DNA of 64,000 nt from Bacillus sp. OK048 (GCF_900103525.1 NZ_FNHN01000001.1:436958-500957); one strand, 5' to 3'. Shown: positions 45,441-56,745, counted from the first letter of the stretch. Notes: generated by a model not told the origin, from the sequence alone. A program made the numbers and translations.

Positions 45441-48400
45441 TTAGAATAGTGATAGCTGATTTTGCTCTGGTAATGAACTCAGACAGCCTTGCTTGTCTAA
45501 ATATTCTAGAATAGTTTTTGATACTTTACCACGCTGTTGTAAGTCTTCTTTCGAAAGAAATTCTCCATCCTGTCTTGATTTCACAATATTATAAGCCGCA
45601 TTGGTTCCAAGTCCAGGGATTGAATTAAATGGAGGAATTAACGAATTTCCTTCAATGATAAACTCTGACGCATCTGATTTATATAGATCGTAATTTTGGA
45701 AAGAAAAGCCTCTTTCCGTCATTTCAAGTGCTAGTTCCAGAACGGTAAGTAAGTTTTTTTCCTTATTGGATGCCTCAAGGCCCTTTGCATTGATTTCTTC
45801 AATTTTTGCGCGAATGGATTCTGAACCACGTGACATCGCTTCAATATCAAAATCTTCTGCCCGAACAGTAAAATAGGCTGCGTAATATAAAAGTGGAAGA
45901 TGAACCTTGAAATAAGCAATCCTTACGGCCATTAACACATAGGCCGCAGCATGAGCCTTCGGGAACATATATTTTATCTTTTTACAAGAATCAATATACC
46001 ATTCAGGCACTTCATTTTTGCGCATTTCAGCTTCCATTTCTTCTGATAAGCCTTTCCCTTTACGAACCGATTCCATTATTTTAAAGGCAAAAGACGGGTC
46101 TAGTCCCTGATAAATAAGGTAAACCATGATATCATCCCGGCAGCCGATTACTTCGCTTAGATTACAAGTTCGGTTATGGATTAGTTCCTGAGCATTTCCA
46201 AGCCATACATCCGTTCCATGTGATAAACCAGAAATTTGAACTAATTCAGAAAAAGTCGTTGGTTTTGTGTCTTCAAGCATCTGACGGACAAATCGTGTCC
46301 CGAATTCTGGTATCCCTAACGTACCTGTTTTACACATTATTTGCTGTTCCGTTACCCCTAATGATTCAGTTCCACTAAAGATTTTCATCACTTCTGGATC
46401 ATCCGTAGGTATGGTTTTCGGATCCATTCCACTTAAGTCTTGAAGCATTCTGATTACTGTTGGGTCATCGTGACCAAGTATATCTAGTTTTAAGACATTA
46501 TCATGAATGGAATGGAAGTCAAAATGTGTTGTCTTCCATTCTGAATTTCGATCATCAGCTGGGAATTGAATCGGTGAAAAATCATAAACATCCATGTAAT
46601 CAGGAATTACAATGATACCACCAGGATGCTGGCCAGTTGTCCGTTTTACTCCTGTACATCCGGAAACTAGTCTATCTATTTCTGCTCCGCGTAATTGTAA
46701 ATTATTATCCTGCTGATAGGCCTTTACATATCCGAAGGCTGTTTTTTCTGCTACAGTTCCAATTGTACCTGCACGAAAAACATTGTCTTCACCGAAAAGA
46801 ACCTTTGTATAGTTATGAGCTCGAGGCTGATACTCCCCAGAAAAATTCAAGTCGATATCTGGAACCTTGTCCCCTTTAAAACCTAGGAATGTTTCAAACG
46901 GAATATCATGTCCGTCTTTTCGATATTTACCGCCACACTCTGGGCAGTCCTTATCAGGTAAGTCAAAGCCTGAACCAACTTTACCATCATTAAAAAATTC
47001 TGAATGCTTGCAGGTTGGACAGACATAGTGTGGGGGCAGCGGATTTACCTCTGTAATTTCTGTCATGGTAGCAACAAAGGAAGAACCGACTGAACCACGG
47101 GAACCAACAAGGTAACCATCATCCAAAGACTTTTTTACAAGTTTATGCGAGATTAAGTAGATAACGGCGAAGCCATGTCCGATGATACTTTTCAACTCTT
47201 TTTCAAGGCGAGCCTCCACGATTTCCGGTAACGGTTCTCCGTAAATCTTCTTTGCCATTGAATAACTCATCTCTCGCATTTCTTCATCGGCACCTTCGAT
47301 TTTCGGTGTATATAAATCGTCTTTGATTGGTTTTATTGTGTCTACCATGTCCGCGATTTTGTTCGAATTGGTTACGACTATTTCCTTCGCTTTTTCTTTC
47401 CCTAAGAACGAAAAGGCAGCAAGCATTTCATTCGTTGTCCTAAAATGGACATCAGGTAGGTTGTGACGGTTTAGTGGATTTGCACCACCCTGTGAATTAA
47501 CTAAGATTTTCCGGTATATCTTGTCGTTTTCATTTAAATAATGGACATTTCCAGTTGCAACAACTGGAATGCCTAATTTATCACCCAGCTTTACGATATT
47601 ACCAATAATATCTTCAAGCGCCTTTTCGTCACGAACAAGTTCCATCTCTATCAAAGGAGCATTTACTTCCTTCGGCATGACCTCGAGATAATCATAGAAA
47701 TGTGCATGAGCTTCCACTTCATCTGGAGACTTTTGCATCATTCCCTCAAAAACTTCTCCTTTATTACAGCCAGAGCCTACCAAAATACCTTCCCGATATT
47801 TTTGAAGAACGGATCGTGGTAATCTCGGTACCCGATAAAAAAATTCTAAATGCGAAATGGAGACAAGTTTAAATAAATTCTTTAAACCTGCTTCCGTTTG
47901 CGCTAGCAGTGTACAGTGGAAAGGACGTGCCCGCTGATAGGCATTTCCTTTCCCCATGTAATCGTTAAATTGATCATGATATTCAATATTTTTTTCAGTT
48001 GCGTCTTTAAGCATTTTCAACAGTAGGTATCCTGTTGCTTCTGCATCATAAATTGCTCGATGATGCTGGGTTAATTCAATATCAAATTTCTTGGTTAAAG
48101 TGTTTAAGCGATGATTTTTCATTTCTGGATACAGAAATCTACCCAATTCAAGAGTATCAATGACCGGGTTTTTTGCCTTTTCCAGCCCAATGTTTTTATA
48201 CCCGACATTAAGGAAACCCATATCAAAAGAGGCATTGTGCGCAACTAGGACAGCGTCTTCTACCCAATCATGAAATCTTTGGATGACTTCCCCGACTTCT
48301 GGAGCATTTTGCACCATATCATCGGTAATTCCTGTTAAGTTAATCGTTGTCGCCGATAACCGATGATGCGGATTTGCAAACGATTCAAAACGATCGATTA

Positions 48401-49766
48401 TTTCCCCATCTTTAATCTTTACTGCTGCAAGTTCAATTATGGTATCATATACGGCTGATAAACCTGTCGTTTCAACGTCAAATACAACAAATGTATCTTC
48501 CGCCAATAAACGATGCGCATCATTATAAGTAATCGGGACACCATCATCCACAAGATTTACTTCAACACCATAGAGGATTTTAATATCGTTTTTCTTTCCA
48601 GCGCCAAATGCCTCTGGAAAGGATTGAGCTACCGCGTGGTCCGTAACTGCAATCGCCTTATGTCCCCATTTACTTGCTTGAGAAATAAGTGTTGATACCG
48701 GTGTAACAGCATCCATTTGGCTCATTGGTGTATGGAGGTGCAGCTCTACTCGTTTTTCATTTTCTGGTGCTGTATCCTTACGTGCAGCTGGTTTAATTTC
48801 GTTTATATCATTACCTATCATGACTAAATCTCGGACAAAGGTATCATTTTGAATACTTCCTCGTACTCGTACCCACATTCCTTTTTTCACTAATTGGTAA
48901 AGGGCTGCGTCCTCTTTATCCCGAGAGAACATTTTAACCATAAGTGAACTTGTGTAATCAGTAATTTTGAATGTTAATAGAGTCCGCCCGCTTCTTAATT
49001 CCCTTGTTTCAGCATCAAAAATAAACCCTTCAACGGTAACTCGTCTTTCTTCATCAACGATATCAATCATGTTATGCAGGTCGGAACCGTCCTTAATGGT
49101 TAGCCCTATAGACAAAGGCCCTTCATGAACAGCTCCTCCTGCTTCCTTCTCCGCCTCTTTCTTTTGTAAATCAGCGAAGGCCATGAGTCCTCGTTCCTGA
49201 TCTTCCTTTTGTTTTGCTAATAAAAACTTTTGGTATTCATCATTTTTTTCTTCACTGTTAATTTCTGTTTCGACTATTAAGCTTGGGAATCCGTACGATT
49301 GATATAGACTTGTAATAATAGCGCCATATTTCTTTTTTACTTGGATACCTTCCATTTCATTTCTTACAGAAACCGTTAGCTTATTCCCAGATATCGTAGG
49401 CACCTGTTCATTCAAGAGTTTTACCATCGGTGGTAAAATTCCTTCGATTTGCTGAATGCTATAATTCCAATACTCTAACAACAGCTCAGCGTGGAAGCTT
49501 GGTTCGGCTACCTGAATTTCATAAGAAATACTTGCTATAGTTGAAAACTTTCTTTCTAGTTGAGTAGTAAAGCGAAGGTACAAGCTAAAAGGAAGTATTT
49601 TTTCTAGTGAAAATTGAAAATGCCATTTGCGTGCTTTTTTTTCGACAATAAATCTTTCAATTTGAGCATTTTGAAATTGTGCTACTACAGCGTCCTCTTT
49701 TAATTCTAGTTGCTGGAGCAAGAGTAAGAATCGCTCTTTTTTGCCAGAGGCATGTTCGCTCATCAT
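45441..49766 (-). CDS. polC: DNA polymerase III alpha subunit, PolC type
   Basis: PolC is the main replicative polymerase of low-GC Gram-positives with built-in 3'-5' exonuclease. The 1441-aa protein has an N-terminal domain, an OB fold (~235-320), a split PHP domain ([14 protein letters not shown]), the DEDDh exonuclease ([21 protein letters not shown]), and the polymerase core ([12 protein letters not shown]). A zinc finger ([10 protein letters not shown] and CPECGGKY) precedes the palm. The start may also be the next codon, since ATG ATG follows GGAGAGG. proS, which normally precedes polC, is missing here. Confidence 0.97.
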   Translation of the reverse strand: MMSEHASGKKERFLLLLQQLELKEDAVVAQFQNAQIERFIVEKKARKWHFQFSLEKILPFSLYLRFTTQLERKFSTIASISYEIQVAEPSFHAELLLEYWNYSIQQIEGILPPMVKLLNEQVPTISGNKLTVSVRNEMEGIQVKKKYGAIITSLYQSYGFPSLIVETEINSEEKNDEYQKFLLAKQKEDQERGLMAFADLQKKEAEKEAGGAVHEGPLSIGLTIKDGSDLHNMIDIVDEERRVTVEGFIFDAETRELRSGRTLLTFKITDYTSSLMVKMFSRDKEDAALYQLVKKGMWVRVRGSIQNDTFVRDLVMIGNDINEIKPAARKDTAPENEKRVELHLHTPMSQMDAVTPVSTLISQASKWGHKAIAVTDHAVAQSFPEAFGAGKKNDIKILYGVEVNLVDDGVPITYNDAHRLLAEDTFVVFDVETTGLSAVYDTIIELAAVKIKDGEIIDRFESFANPHHRLSATTINLTGITDDMVQNAPEVGEVIQRFHDWVEDAVLVAHNASFDMGFLNVGYKNIGLEKAKNPVIDTLELGRFLYPEMKNHRLNTLTKKFDIELTQHHRAIYDAEATGYLLLKMLKDATEKNIEYHDQFNDYMGKGNAYQRARPFHCTLLAQTEAGLKNLFKLVSISHLEFFYRVPRLPRSVLQKYREGILVGSGCNKGEVFEGMMQKSPDEVEAHAHFYDYLEVMPKEVNAPLIEMELVRDEKALEDIIGNIVKLGDKLGIPVVATGNVHYLNENDKIYRKILVNSQGGANPLNRHNLPDVHFRTTNEMLAAFSFLGKEKAKEIVVTNSNKIADMVDTIKPIKDDLYTPKIEGADEEMREMSYSMAKKIYGEPLPEIVEARLEKELKSIIGHGFAVIYLISHKLVKKSLDDGYLVGSRGSVGSSFVATMTEITEVNPLPPHYVCPTCKHSEFFNDGKVGSGFDLPDKDCPECGGKYRKDGHDIPFETFLGFKGDKVPDIDLNFSGEYQPRAHNYTKVLFGEDNVFRAGTIGTVAEKTAFGYVKAYQQDNNLQLRGAEIDRLVSGCTGVKRTTGQHPGGIIVIPDYMDVYDFSPIQFPADDRNSEWKTTHFDFHSIHDNVLKLDILGHDDPTVIRMLQDLSGMDPKTIPTDDPEVMKIFSGTESLGVTEQQIMCKTGTLGIPEFGTRFVRQMLEDTKPTTFSELVQISGLSHGTDVWLGNAQELIHNRTCNLSEVIGCRDDIMVYLIYQGLDPSFAFKIMESVRKGKGLSEEMEAEMRKNEVPEWYIDSCKKIKYMFPKAHAAAYVLMAVRIAYFKVHLPLLYYAAYFTVRAEDFDIEAMSRGSESIRAKIEEINAKGLEASNKEKNLLTVLELALEMTERGFSFQNYDLYKSDASEFIIEGNSLIPPFNSIPGLGTNAAYNIVKSRQDGEFLSKEDLQQRGKVSKTILEYLDKQGCLSSLPEQNQLSLF

Positions 49767-49869
49767 TCCCTCTCCTATCTATATAAAATCTTCTCTACAC
49801 TTCTTATGTCAAATAATAATTATATCATATGATACAGAATCATTCGGCTGAATTCGACAGAAAAATTAA

Positions 49870-49902
49870 ACCAAAAAAGGGTTCCATTGGAACCCTTTTT
49901 AA
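49870..49902 (-). terminator. Intrinsic terminator after rasP
   Basis: A stem AAAAAGGGTTCC/GGAACCCTTTTT with an AAT loop is followed by TTTTGG on the minus strand, soon after the rasP stop. It occupies most of the 145-bp gap to polC. Confidence 0.9.
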
Positions 49903-49911
49903 TAATGATTC

Positions 49912-51171
49912 TTATAGGAAAAATCTTTGAATGTCGTTCCAGGTAACAACTAACATTAGAAGCATAAGCAATGCAAAGCCTATGAAGTGGACCATTCCTT
50001 CTTTATGTCGATCAATCGGCTTTCCTCTTACAGCTTCTACTGCGAAAAACATGAGTCGTCCACCATCAAGCGCCGGAATAGGCAGTAGGTTCATGATTCC
50101 AAGGTTAATACTTAGTATCGCTGCCCATTTCATAACATAGTAGATACCTGACTGAACAACTGTATCCGTTGAAGCATATATCCCAACTGGACCGGAGAGC
50201 ATGTCGATTGAGAACTGACCAGTGACTAATTGACCCAGCATGACAAAAATTTGCTTTGTCCAAAAGTATGTCTCGGTAAAACCAGCAGTAATAGCTTTCA
50301 GTGGGGATTTCTCTATCGGGCTATAAACACCAATCAAGCCTATTTTTTCACCTTCAACGGTTTGTTCTTTTGGAGTAACTGTGATCTCCTGCTCTTCTCC
50401 ATTACGGCTAATAGAGAAGTCTAGTTTTTCATTTGGATTTTCCCTAATGATTTCTACAACGTCAGACCAGCTTGAAATTTCAGCGTCATTAATGCTTTGG
50501 ACAATGTCACCTTCCATCAGACCAGCAGCATTGGCTGCACCATCAGAGGTAATTTCACCTAATTTTGGTTCATTGGTCGGAACACCCTGTAGAATAGCGA
50601 TAATAATGAATAAAAAGAAAGCAAGCACAAAATTCATCATTGGACCTGCAAAAATCGCCATTGTTCTTTGTGGTAAGGTTTTGGAAGCAAATTGACGATT
50701 ATATGGTGCCAATTGTGTTTCAATTCCATTTTCTACAGTCACAGCAGTCGGACTTACGGTGAACGTTTGTAATCTTTCATCCTCATCTTCTGGATAGCCC
50801 TTAATAAACAGCTTGTGTTCAATATCAGCCTGCTCCACTTCAATAATCCGACAATCAGGATACTTTTCTTTATTGTTCAAAATGATTTTATTTACGATAT
50901 TATCTTTGTCAAACAATAGCCCAATTCGGTAGCCAGGCTTAATTTCAACCATTTCTGGGTCTTCTCCAGCCATCCGGACAAAGCCGCCAATAGGCAATAA
51001 TCGAATAGTGTAGGTTGTTTCCCCCTTTTTATGCGTGAAAACCTTTGGGCCAAATCCAATTGCAAATTCACGGCATAAAATTCCTGCACGTTTTGCAAAT
51101 ATCAAATGGCCTAATTCATGGAAGAAGACTAGTGCACCAAAGATAACAATAAAGGCAATAACTGTAGTCAA
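49912..51171 (-). CDS. rasP: Site-2 intramembrane zinc metalloprotease RasP
   Basis: RasP cleaves anti-sigma factors such as RsiW, as well as FtsL and signal-peptide remnants, within the membrane. The 419-aa protein has HELGH at residues 18-22 in the first helix, a PDZ domain around 195-270, and the third ligand motif NLLPIPALDGG near the C-terminus. Four membrane segments are visible. The start is a TTG with AAGGTGG upstream. It lies 18 bp after dxr, as in most bacilli. Confidence 0.94.
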   Translation of the reverse strand: MTTVIAFIVIFGALVFFHELGHLIFAKRAGILCREFAIGFGPKVFTHKKGETTYTIRLLPIGGFVRMAGEDPEMVEIKPGYRIGLLFDKDNIVNKIILNNKEKYPDCRIIEVEQADIEHKLFIKGYPEDEDERLQTFTVSPTAVTVENGIETQLAPYNRQFASKTLPQRTMAIFAGPMMNFVLAFFLFIIIAILQGVPTNEPKLGEITSDGAANAAGLMEGDIVQSINDAEISSWSDVVEIIRENPNEKLDFSISRNGEEQEITVTPKEQTVEGEKIGLIGVYSPIEKSPLKAITAGFTETYFWTKQIFVMLGQLVTGQFSIDMLSGPVGIYASTDTVVQSGIYYVMKWAAILSINLGIMNLLPIPALDGGRLMFFAVEAVRGKPIDRHKEGMVHFIGFALLMLLMLVVTWNDIQRFFL

Positions 51172-51189
51172 ACTAAAAAACCACCTTTT

Positions 51190-52332
51190 TTATAGAAGTG
51201 TTTGTACAAACTGTCTTGTTTCTTTGTCCACTTCTTGAATAATGGATAAGTCAGGATTCATAATCAAGTCATGCTTGCTTAATGCTTTCTCTATCAAATC
51301 CTCAATCTGTAAGAAATTAATCCTTTCATTTAAAAATGCAGCTACGGCAACTTCATTGGCTGCATTCAAAACCGTTGGCAGTGTTCCGCCTCTTTTGCCT
51401 GCCTCGTAGGCAAATTTCATGCAGCGAAAACGATTAACATCCATTTCTTGAAAATGCAGCTTACCAATTTGTGCCAAATTTAAACGTTGTGAGCTAGGAA
51501 GTGGTAACCGGTCAGGATAGGAAAGTGCATATTGAATCGGGACTCTCATATCAGGTGTGCCAAGCTGGGCTATCACTGAACTATCATGAAATTCTACCAT
51601 TGAATGAATAATACTTTCTTTATGAAGCAAAACATCAATTTTTTCATAAGGAATATTATAAAGCCAATGAGCCTCAATTACCTCAAGCCCTTTATTCATC
51701 ATTGTGGCAGAATCAATGGTGATTTTTGCTCCCATTGACCAATTAGGATGATTTAATGCTTCGCTAACTGTGACACCTTCTAGCTCTTTACGAGTCCGAT
51801 CACGGAAGCTGCCGCCAGATGCCGTCAAAATTAATCTGTCAATATTCTTTTCTTTTTCTCCCTGCAAACACTGAAAGATAGCTGAGTGTTCACTATCAAC
51901 AGGGAGCAATGCCACCCCATTTTTCTCTGCAGCCTCGATAACAAGATGACCTGCCGTTACAAGAGTTTCTTTATTTGCAATCGCAATGGTTTTGCCACTT
52001 TCAATCGCTTGCAATGTTGGGTTTAATCCAACGCTTCCAATAACAGCATTTACAAGTATATCTGCTGATGGATACACAGCTGCCTCAATGAGGCCCTCCT
52101 CACCAAAGGTAAACGTAGTAGTTGGAAATTCTAATTTTAATGTATTACAATCCTGATAATCTTGTACAGAAACCAGCTCTGGCTTAAATTCATTAATTAT
52201 TTTTCTTGCTAATTCTAAATTTTTCCCTAAAGAAATAGCAACTAGCTTAAATTCTCCTGGATGTTCTCGAATAATATCTAAGGTCTGGGTGCCGATAGAA
52301 CCTGTTGCCCCCAGAATGCTAATCATTTTCAA
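51190..52332 (-). CDS. dxr: 1-deoxy-D-xylulose 5-phosphate reductoisomerase
   Basis: Dxr is the second enzyme of the MEP isoprenoid pathway, converting DXP to MEP with NADPH. The 380-aa protein has the nucleotide-binding [14 protein letters not shown] at the start, [14 protein letters not shown] and TASGGSFRD in the active site, and [24 protein letters not shown]. The first codon is TTG at 52332; an ATG two codons later is an alternative. The only ribosome-site candidate, CCGGAG, fits the TTG somewhat better. It supplies precursors for UppS, encoded just upstream. Confidence 0.94.
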   Translation of the reverse strand: MKMISILGATGSIGTQTLDIIREHPGEFKLVAISLGKNLELARKIINEFKPELVSVQDYQDCNTLKLEFPTTTFTFGEEGLIEAAVYPSADILVNAVIGSVGLNPTLQAIESGKTIAIANKETLVTAGHLVIEAAEKNGVALLPVDSEHSAIFQCLQGEKEKNIDRLILTASGGSFRDRTRKELEGVTVSEALNHPNWSMGAKITIDSATMMNKGLEVIEAHWLYNIPYEKIDVLLHKESIIHSMVEFHDSSVIAQLGTPDMRVPIQYALSYPDRLPLPSSQRLNLAQIGKLHFQEMDVNRFRCMKFAYEAGKRGGTLPTVLNAANEVAVAAFLNERINFLQIEDLIEKALSKHDLIMNPDLSIIQEVDKETRQFVQTLL

Positions 52333-52361
52333 AAAAATTCAACTCCGGACTTTAATGAAAT

Positions 52362-53150
52362 CTACCATAAATGAAATAGGTTTAATAATGGCAATACGAA
52401 TAATAAACTATCGAATCGGTCCAGGATTCCACCATGACCTGGCAAAATATTACCTGAATCCTTCACATTGAAATGACGTTTAAAAGCGGACTGTACAAGA
52501 TCACCTATTTGTCCAAAGATTGAAAGGACAACGGTAATTGCCAGTAAATAAAGGAAGGTTGCATTTATTTCAGAAAAAACTGCAAAAAGTACAGCAACAA
52601 TTAAGGCACTCACTACTCCGCCGATTGATCCCTCGACAGTTTTATTTGGACTTATTTCCGGCCAAAGTTTGTTTTTTCCAATAGCTTTTCCAATAAAATA
52701 AGCACCGGAATCTGTTGCCCATATCATAAATAGTAAGTAGAAAATATAGACGATACCGGCATCACGGGTCTCCATAAAGAAATAAAAGCCAATTCCTACA
52801 TAAATAGCAGATAGAATTGAAAAACCAACATCTTCAAAGGTAAAACGATTTTTGGTTAATACCGTGTAGGTTAATAGCAATAAAATAAATGCGATACTTA
52901 TTTCTGTTTTTGTATAATAAAAAGTATTTAATAGATCATTATACTGCTCCGGTAAAAGAATAACCCAGAGAAAGAAAACAGTTAACAGTCCATGAACAGA
53001 AAAAATACTAAGTTTTTTCATCTTCAATAATTCATATAAACCAACAGTTGCAAGAAAGTACGTTAAGAGGACAAATGGCAGTTTACCATAAAAAACAATC
53101 GGTAAAAATAAAGCAGCTGCTACGACCCCTGTAATGATTCTTTGCTTCAT
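52362..53150 (-). CDS. cdsA: Phosphatidate cytidylyltransferase
   Basis: CdsA makes CDP-diacylglycerol, the common precursor of phospholipids. The 262-aa membrane protein has about eight hydrophobic segments and the C-terminal CDS signature GDLVQSAFKRHFNVKD...GGILDRFDSL. The ATG lies ~12 nt after AAGGTG. It is 44 bp after uppS and 30 bp before dxr. Its product is used by PgsA, encoded elsewhere in this window. Confidence 0.95.
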   Translation of the reverse strand: MKQRIITGVVAAALFLPIVFYGKLPFVLLTYFLATVGLYELLKMKKLSIFSVHGLLTVFFLWVILLPEQYNDLLNTFYYTKTEISIAFILLLLTYTVLTKNRFTFEDVGFSILSAIYVGIGFYFFMETRDAGIVYIFYLLFMIWATDSGAYFIGKAIGKNKLWPEISPNKTVEGSIGGVVSALIVAVLFAVFSEINATFLYLLAITVVLSIFGQIGDLVQSAFKRHFNVKDSGNILPGHGGILDRFDSLLFVLPLLNLFHLW

Positions 53151-53194
53151 CTAAGATTTCAACACCTTTATAGTACTTGAGCGAGAATAAATTT

Positions 53195-53974
53195 TTAAAT
53201 ACCGCCAAAACGACGTTGACGATTTTGATAGGCTTCTATTGCTTCAATTAAATGCTTTTCTCTAAAATCTGGCCATAATACTTCGGTAAACCAAAACTCA
53301 GAGTATGCCAATTGCCATAACATAAAATTACTTAGCCTTATTTCACCACTTGTTCGGATTAATAAATCTGGATCACTAAGATCGGAAGTCATAAGATACG
53401 AGGAAAAAACTTCTTCGTTTAACTCGCTCTCTTTCAGTATTCCACTTTTATAATCATTTAAGACTTTTTTAGTCGCATCAATAATCTCTGATCTACTTCC
53501 ATAGTTCAATGCAAAGTTTAATACGAGTCCATCATTGTTCTTTGTTTCCCGAATAGCTTTTTCAATTGCATTTAATGTATGTACCGGCAGTTGATCTTTA
53601 TACCCCATCATTGCTACTTGAACATTTTCTTCAATTAATTCAGGCAGAAAGGTTCCTAAAAATTCCTCTGGAAGTTTCATTAAGTAATCTACTTCATTTT
53701 TTGGACGCTTCCAATTTTCAGTAGAAAAAGCATATAACGTTAGCGTTTTTATACCAAGTGTGTTTGCTAACTTCGTTATTTTACGAACAACCTTCATACC
53801 TTCATGATGTCCGGCAATCCGCGGCAAAGCTCTCTTCTTCGCCCAACGTCCATTGCCATCCATAATAATCGCAACATGTTCTGGAACCGGCAATTCTTTA
53901 ACCTTTTCTATAGTTTCTCGGAGTGTGGAAGAGGTATTATTTTGTTTCTTCCATAGCCTTATTTTATTAAACAT
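53195..53974 (-). CDS. uppS: Undecaprenyl pyrophosphate synthase (isoprenyl transferase)
   Basis: UppS makes the C55 lipid carrier for cell-wall and teichoic-acid synthesis. The 259-aa cis-prenyltransferase has the catalytic aspartate in IIMDGNGRWAKKR, then TLYAFSTENWKRP and DLLIRTSGEIRLSNFMLWQLAYSE. The frame could start ten codons earlier, but the ATG at 53974 lies 7 nt after GGAGGAG. It is 500 bp from frr and behind a terminator, so it should have its own promoter; a possible one lies near 54079. Confidence 0.96.
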   Translation of the reverse strand: MFNKIRLWKKQNNTSSTLRETIEKVKELPVPEHVAIIMDGNGRWAKKRALPRIAGHHEGMKVVRKITKLANTLGIKTLTLYAFSTENWKRPKNEVDYLMKLPEEFLGTFLPELIEENVQVAMMGYKDQLPVHTLNAIEKAIRETKNNDGLVLNFALNYGSRSEIIDATKKVLNDYKSGILKESELNEEVFSSYLMTSDLSDPDLLIRTSGEIRLSNFMLWQLAYSEFWFTEVLWPDFREKHLIEAIEAYQNRQRRFGGI

Positions 53975-54078
53975 GACATTGCTCCTCCAAATTAAGATAA
54001 TCATTTCCTCCGATAATAGATCATGCCCACAGAGCCTGTGTTGATATATATGAAGAATGCTGATTTTTGCATGCTTTT

Positions 54079-54087
54079 ATCATACCA
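54079..54087 (-). promoter_or_regulatory. Possible extended -10 promoter of uppS
   Basis: TGGTATGAT on the minus strand fits an extended -10 element, ~105 bp upstream of the uppS ATG. No good -35 hexamer was found 16-18 bp upstream. It lies downstream of the frr terminator, where a promoter is needed. Confidence 0.35.
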
Positions 54088-54189
54088 AAAAAGTAAGAAT
54101 ATATCTTCTACTAAATAAGTTATGTACTAGTCCAAAAATTAAGAATGAAGATTTATTATCGTTTAAAACATCTTCTAGTGAATAATAGT

Positions 54190-54214
54190 TAAAAAACCCC
54201 CTAAAAAGAGGGTT
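54190..54214 (-). terminator. Intrinsic terminator, likely of the tsf-pyrH-frr transcript
   Basis: A stem AACCCTCT/AGGGGGTT with a TTTT loop is followed by TTTTAAC on the minus strand. It lies 262 bp after the frr stop, because the MITE-like element sits in between. Confidence 0.75.
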
Positions 54215-54225
54215 CCTCAAAATAA

Positions 54226-54467
54226 CGCTGTGTTAAACTGGGTGGTTGATTTTTGCTCCACTAAGGAAAGCTTCTTTGAATAAACTCCGCAGTGACAGGC
54301 GGTCTCTGCCTGTCACGAGGCACTTCGCTTTCCGCAGGCGGTTCGGGAAGCCTCCTCGGCGCTAAAGCGCCTGCGGGGTCTCCCCTGTCCCGTCCTCCTG
54401 CAGGAGTCTCGTGCCTTCCGCACAAATCAACATTGTTATAAAATCAACATATACAATTAACACAGTC
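54226..54467. mobile_element. MITE-like non-autonomous element, copy 2
   Basis: This 242-bp non-coding element is homologous to 8099-8343 in the same orientation. Its ends are CGCTGTGTTAAA and TTAACACAGTC, slightly decayed relative to copy 1. The central ~85 bp (from CTTCGCTTTCCGCAGGCGGT to CCTGCAGGA) are almost identical to copy 1. It has an extra ~60 bp near 54261-54320 that copy 1 lacks, with a 9-bp stem GTGACAGGC/GCCTGTCAC. Near-identical 9-bp direct repeats (TCAAAATAA at 54217-54225 and TTAAAATAA at 54468-54476) flank it. No open frame of note is present. Confidence 0.7.
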
Positions 54468-54476
54468 TTAAAATAA

Positions 54477-55034
54477 TTAAACTTCCAAGATTTCTTTTTC
54501 TTTGTCTTTGGTTATTTGATCGACCTTACTGATATGGTCGTCGGTGAGTTTTTGAATATCGTCAGAATAACCACGGAGGGCATCCTCGGTAATGTCTCCA
54601 CTCTTCTCCAGCTTTTTAAGGTCATCGTTTCCATCTCGTCGGATATTACGAATTGCTACCTTTGCTTCTTCAGATTCTTTTTTAACTAATTTTACTAACT
54701 CTTTTCTACGTTCTTCTGTCAATTGAGGAATCGCAATTCGGATTACTTGACCATCATTAGTAGGGTTTATTCCTAAATCAGATTTAAGAATTGCCTTTTC
54801 AATCGCACCAAGAATTGATTTATCATAAGGCTGGATGACCAGGAGTCGAGCTTCTGGTGTTGAAATTCCAGCCATTTGATTCACTGGTGTAGGTGCTCCA
54901 TAATAGTCAATTGTGATTCTATCGAGTAATGAAGCACTAGCTCTTCCCGCACGAATGCTTGCAAGCTCACGCGTATATGATTGAATTGCTTTTGTCATTT
55001 TATCCTTTGTTGTGGAAATCACTTGTTTTGGCAT
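54477..55034 (-). CDS. frr: Ribosome recycling factor
   Basis: RRF splits post-termination ribosomes together with EF-G. The 185-aa protein shows the usual helical first part ([25 protein letters not shown]), the [20 protein letters not shown] segment and the long C-terminal helix. Its ATG overlaps the pyrH stop by one base (TAATG). The MITE-like element begins 9 bp after its stop. Confidence 0.97.
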   Translation of the reverse strand: MPKQVISTTKDKMTKAIQSYTRELASIRAGRASASLLDRITIDYYGAPTPVNQMAGISTPEARLLVIQPYDKSILGAIEKAILKSDLGINPTNDGQVIRIAIPQLTEERRKELVKLVKKESEEAKVAIRNIRRDGNDDLKKLEKSGDITEDALRGYSDDIQKLTDDHISKVDQITKDKEKEILEV

Positions 55035-55759
55035 TAAATTTTCCCCCTAACAATCGTTCCAATTTTTTCTCCCATAACCGCTCGTTTAATATTTCCCTGT
55101 TCCATAATAGAGAAAACAATAAGCGGAATGTCATTATCCATACATAATGAAGAAGCTGTTGAATCCATAACCGCTAAACTTTCTTTAATAACATCAAGGA
55201 ATGTGAGATCATCATACTTTGTTGCATTAGGATCAACACGCGGGTCAGCAGAATATACGCCATCCACATTATTTTTTGCCATCAATATCACTTCAGCATC
55301 GATTTCAGCAGCCCGTAAGGCAGCTGTTGTATCGGTTGAAAAATACGGATTCCCAGTACCCGCAGCAAAAATAACGACTCGCTTTTTTTCCAAATGTCTC
55401 ATTGCTCGTCGTCTAATGTAAGGTTCAGCAACCTGACGCATTTCAATCGAGGTTTGTACACGAGATTCAATACCTAAGTTTTCTAGACTATCCTGAAGTG
55501 CCAAAGAATTCATAACAGTTGCTAGCATACCCATATAATCAGCTGTTGCTCTGTCCATTCCCATTTCACTGCCTATTTTCCCTCGCCAAATATTGCCGCC
55601 GCCGACTACAACTGCTACCTCGACACCTAGTTCAGCAATTTCCTTTACTTGGCCAGCAATAGACTTAATAACAGATGGTTTAATCCCAAAACTTGACTCT
55701 CCTGCAAGTGCTTCACCGCTTAACTTTAGTACAACACGTTTGTATTTAGGACCGCTCAT
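55034..55759 (-). CDS. pyrH: UMP kinase
   Basis: PyrH makes UDP from UMP and is essential for pyrimidine nucleotide supply. The 241-aa amino-acid-kinase-fold protein has [22 protein letters not shown] and [26 protein letters not shown]. It is of the hexameric, GTP-activated bacterial type. The ATG lies after AAGGAGG. It follows tsf by ~105 bp, with the tsf terminator between, and is translationally coupled to frr. Confidence 0.97.
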   Translation of the reverse strand: MSGPKYKRVVLKLSGEALAGESSFGIKPSVIKSIAGQVKEIAELGVEVAVVVGGGNIWRGKIGSEMGMDRATADYMGMLATVMNSLALQDSLENLGIESRVQTSIEMRQVAEPYIRRRAMRHLEKKRVVIFAAGTGNPYFSTDTTAALRAAEIDAEVILMAKNNVDGVYSADPRVDPNATKYDDLTFLDVIKESLAVMDSTASSLCMDNDIPLIVFSIMEQGNIKRAVMGEKIGTIVRGKI

Positions 55760-55797
55760 ATGAACCTCCTTAGTATGTATTTTTTAATAAAAACCTT

Positions 55798-55829
55798 TAA
55801 AAATAGGGAACACAACGTGTTCCCTATTC
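55798..55829 (-). terminator. Intrinsic terminator after tsf
   Basis: A stem AATAGGGAACAC/GTGTTCCCTATT with a 3-nt loop is followed by TTTAAAGG on the minus strand. The T-run is short, so read-through into pyrH-frr is likely. Confidence 0.78.
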
Positions 55830-55863
55830 AAAATATATTCCTGTAATGTTACTCTAGGCGTAC

Positions 55864-56745
55864 TTACTTTTTATTTACTTGATTCATAACTTCTTCAGCG
55901 AAGTTGTCTTCACGCTTTTCTATACCTTCTCCAACTTCATAGCGAACGAATTCACGTACAGTTGCGCCTTTTGATTCAACGAACTGACGAACTTTTTGGT
56001 CAGGGTTTTTAACGAAAGTTTGGTCAAGTAAGCATACATCTTCAAAATATTTTCCAAGACGACCTTCAACCATTTTAGCAACGATCTTTTCAGGCTTTCC
56101 TTCGTTAAGAGCTTGTGTAGTTAACACTTGACGTTCACGCTCAACTTCATCTTGAGACACTTGGTCACGAGAAACATATAAAGGTCTTAGAGCAGCAATG
56201 TGCATGGAAACATCTTTTGCAGAATCCGCTTCAGTAGTGCCTTCAAGAACTGTTAATACACTTATACGTCCACCCATGTGAAGGTAAGCACCAAAAGCAT
56301 CATTATCCGATTTTGATAATACAGTAAAGCGGCGAAGTGATAATTTCTCACCAATTTTAGCAATAGCAGCATTGATATAATCTGCAACAGTCATTCCATT
56401 GATAGTTAGAGCAGTAGCTTCTTCAACTGTTGCTGGCTTGCTAGCAAGCAAGAGAGCAGCTAATTCTTTTACTAGGCTTTGGAATGCTTCGTTTTTTGCA
56501 ACGAAATCAGTCTCTGAGTTTACTTCTAATATAACAGCATTATTTCCTTCAGCAACAACATATGTTAAACCTTCTGCAGCAATACGGTCACCTTTTTTCG
56601 CAGCTGAAGCAATTCCTTTTTCACGTAAGAAGTCAATTGCTTTTTCCATATCACCATTTGTTTCTGTTAATGCTTTTTTACAATCCATCATTCCTGCGCC
56701 TGTTTTTTCACGTAGTTCTTTTACCATTTGAGCAGTAACTGCCAT
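55864..56745 (-). CDS. tsf: Translation elongation factor Ts
   Basis: EF-Ts recharges EF-Tu with GTP. The 293-aa protein has the N-terminal UBA-like domain ([22 protein letters not shown]), the core with [14 protein letters not shown], and the dimerisation domain. The start follows AAAGGAGG. It lies 255 bp after rpsB, behind a terminator and a dispersed repeat, an unusually large gap for this pair. Confidence 0.97.
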   Translation of the reverse strand: MAVTAQMVKELREKTGAGMMDCKKALTETNGDMEKAIDFLREKGIASAAKKGDRIAAEGLTYVVAEGNNAVILEVNSETDFVAKNEAFQSLVKELAALLLASKPATVEEATALTINGMTVADYINAAIAKIGEKLSLRRFTVLSKSDNDAFGAYLHMGGRISVLTVLEGTTEADSAKDVSMHIAALRPLYVSRDQVSQDEVERERQVLTTQALNEGKPEKIVAKMVEGRLGKYFEDVCLLDQTFVKNPDQKVRQFVESKGATVREFVRYEVGEGIEKREDNFAEEVMNQVNKK

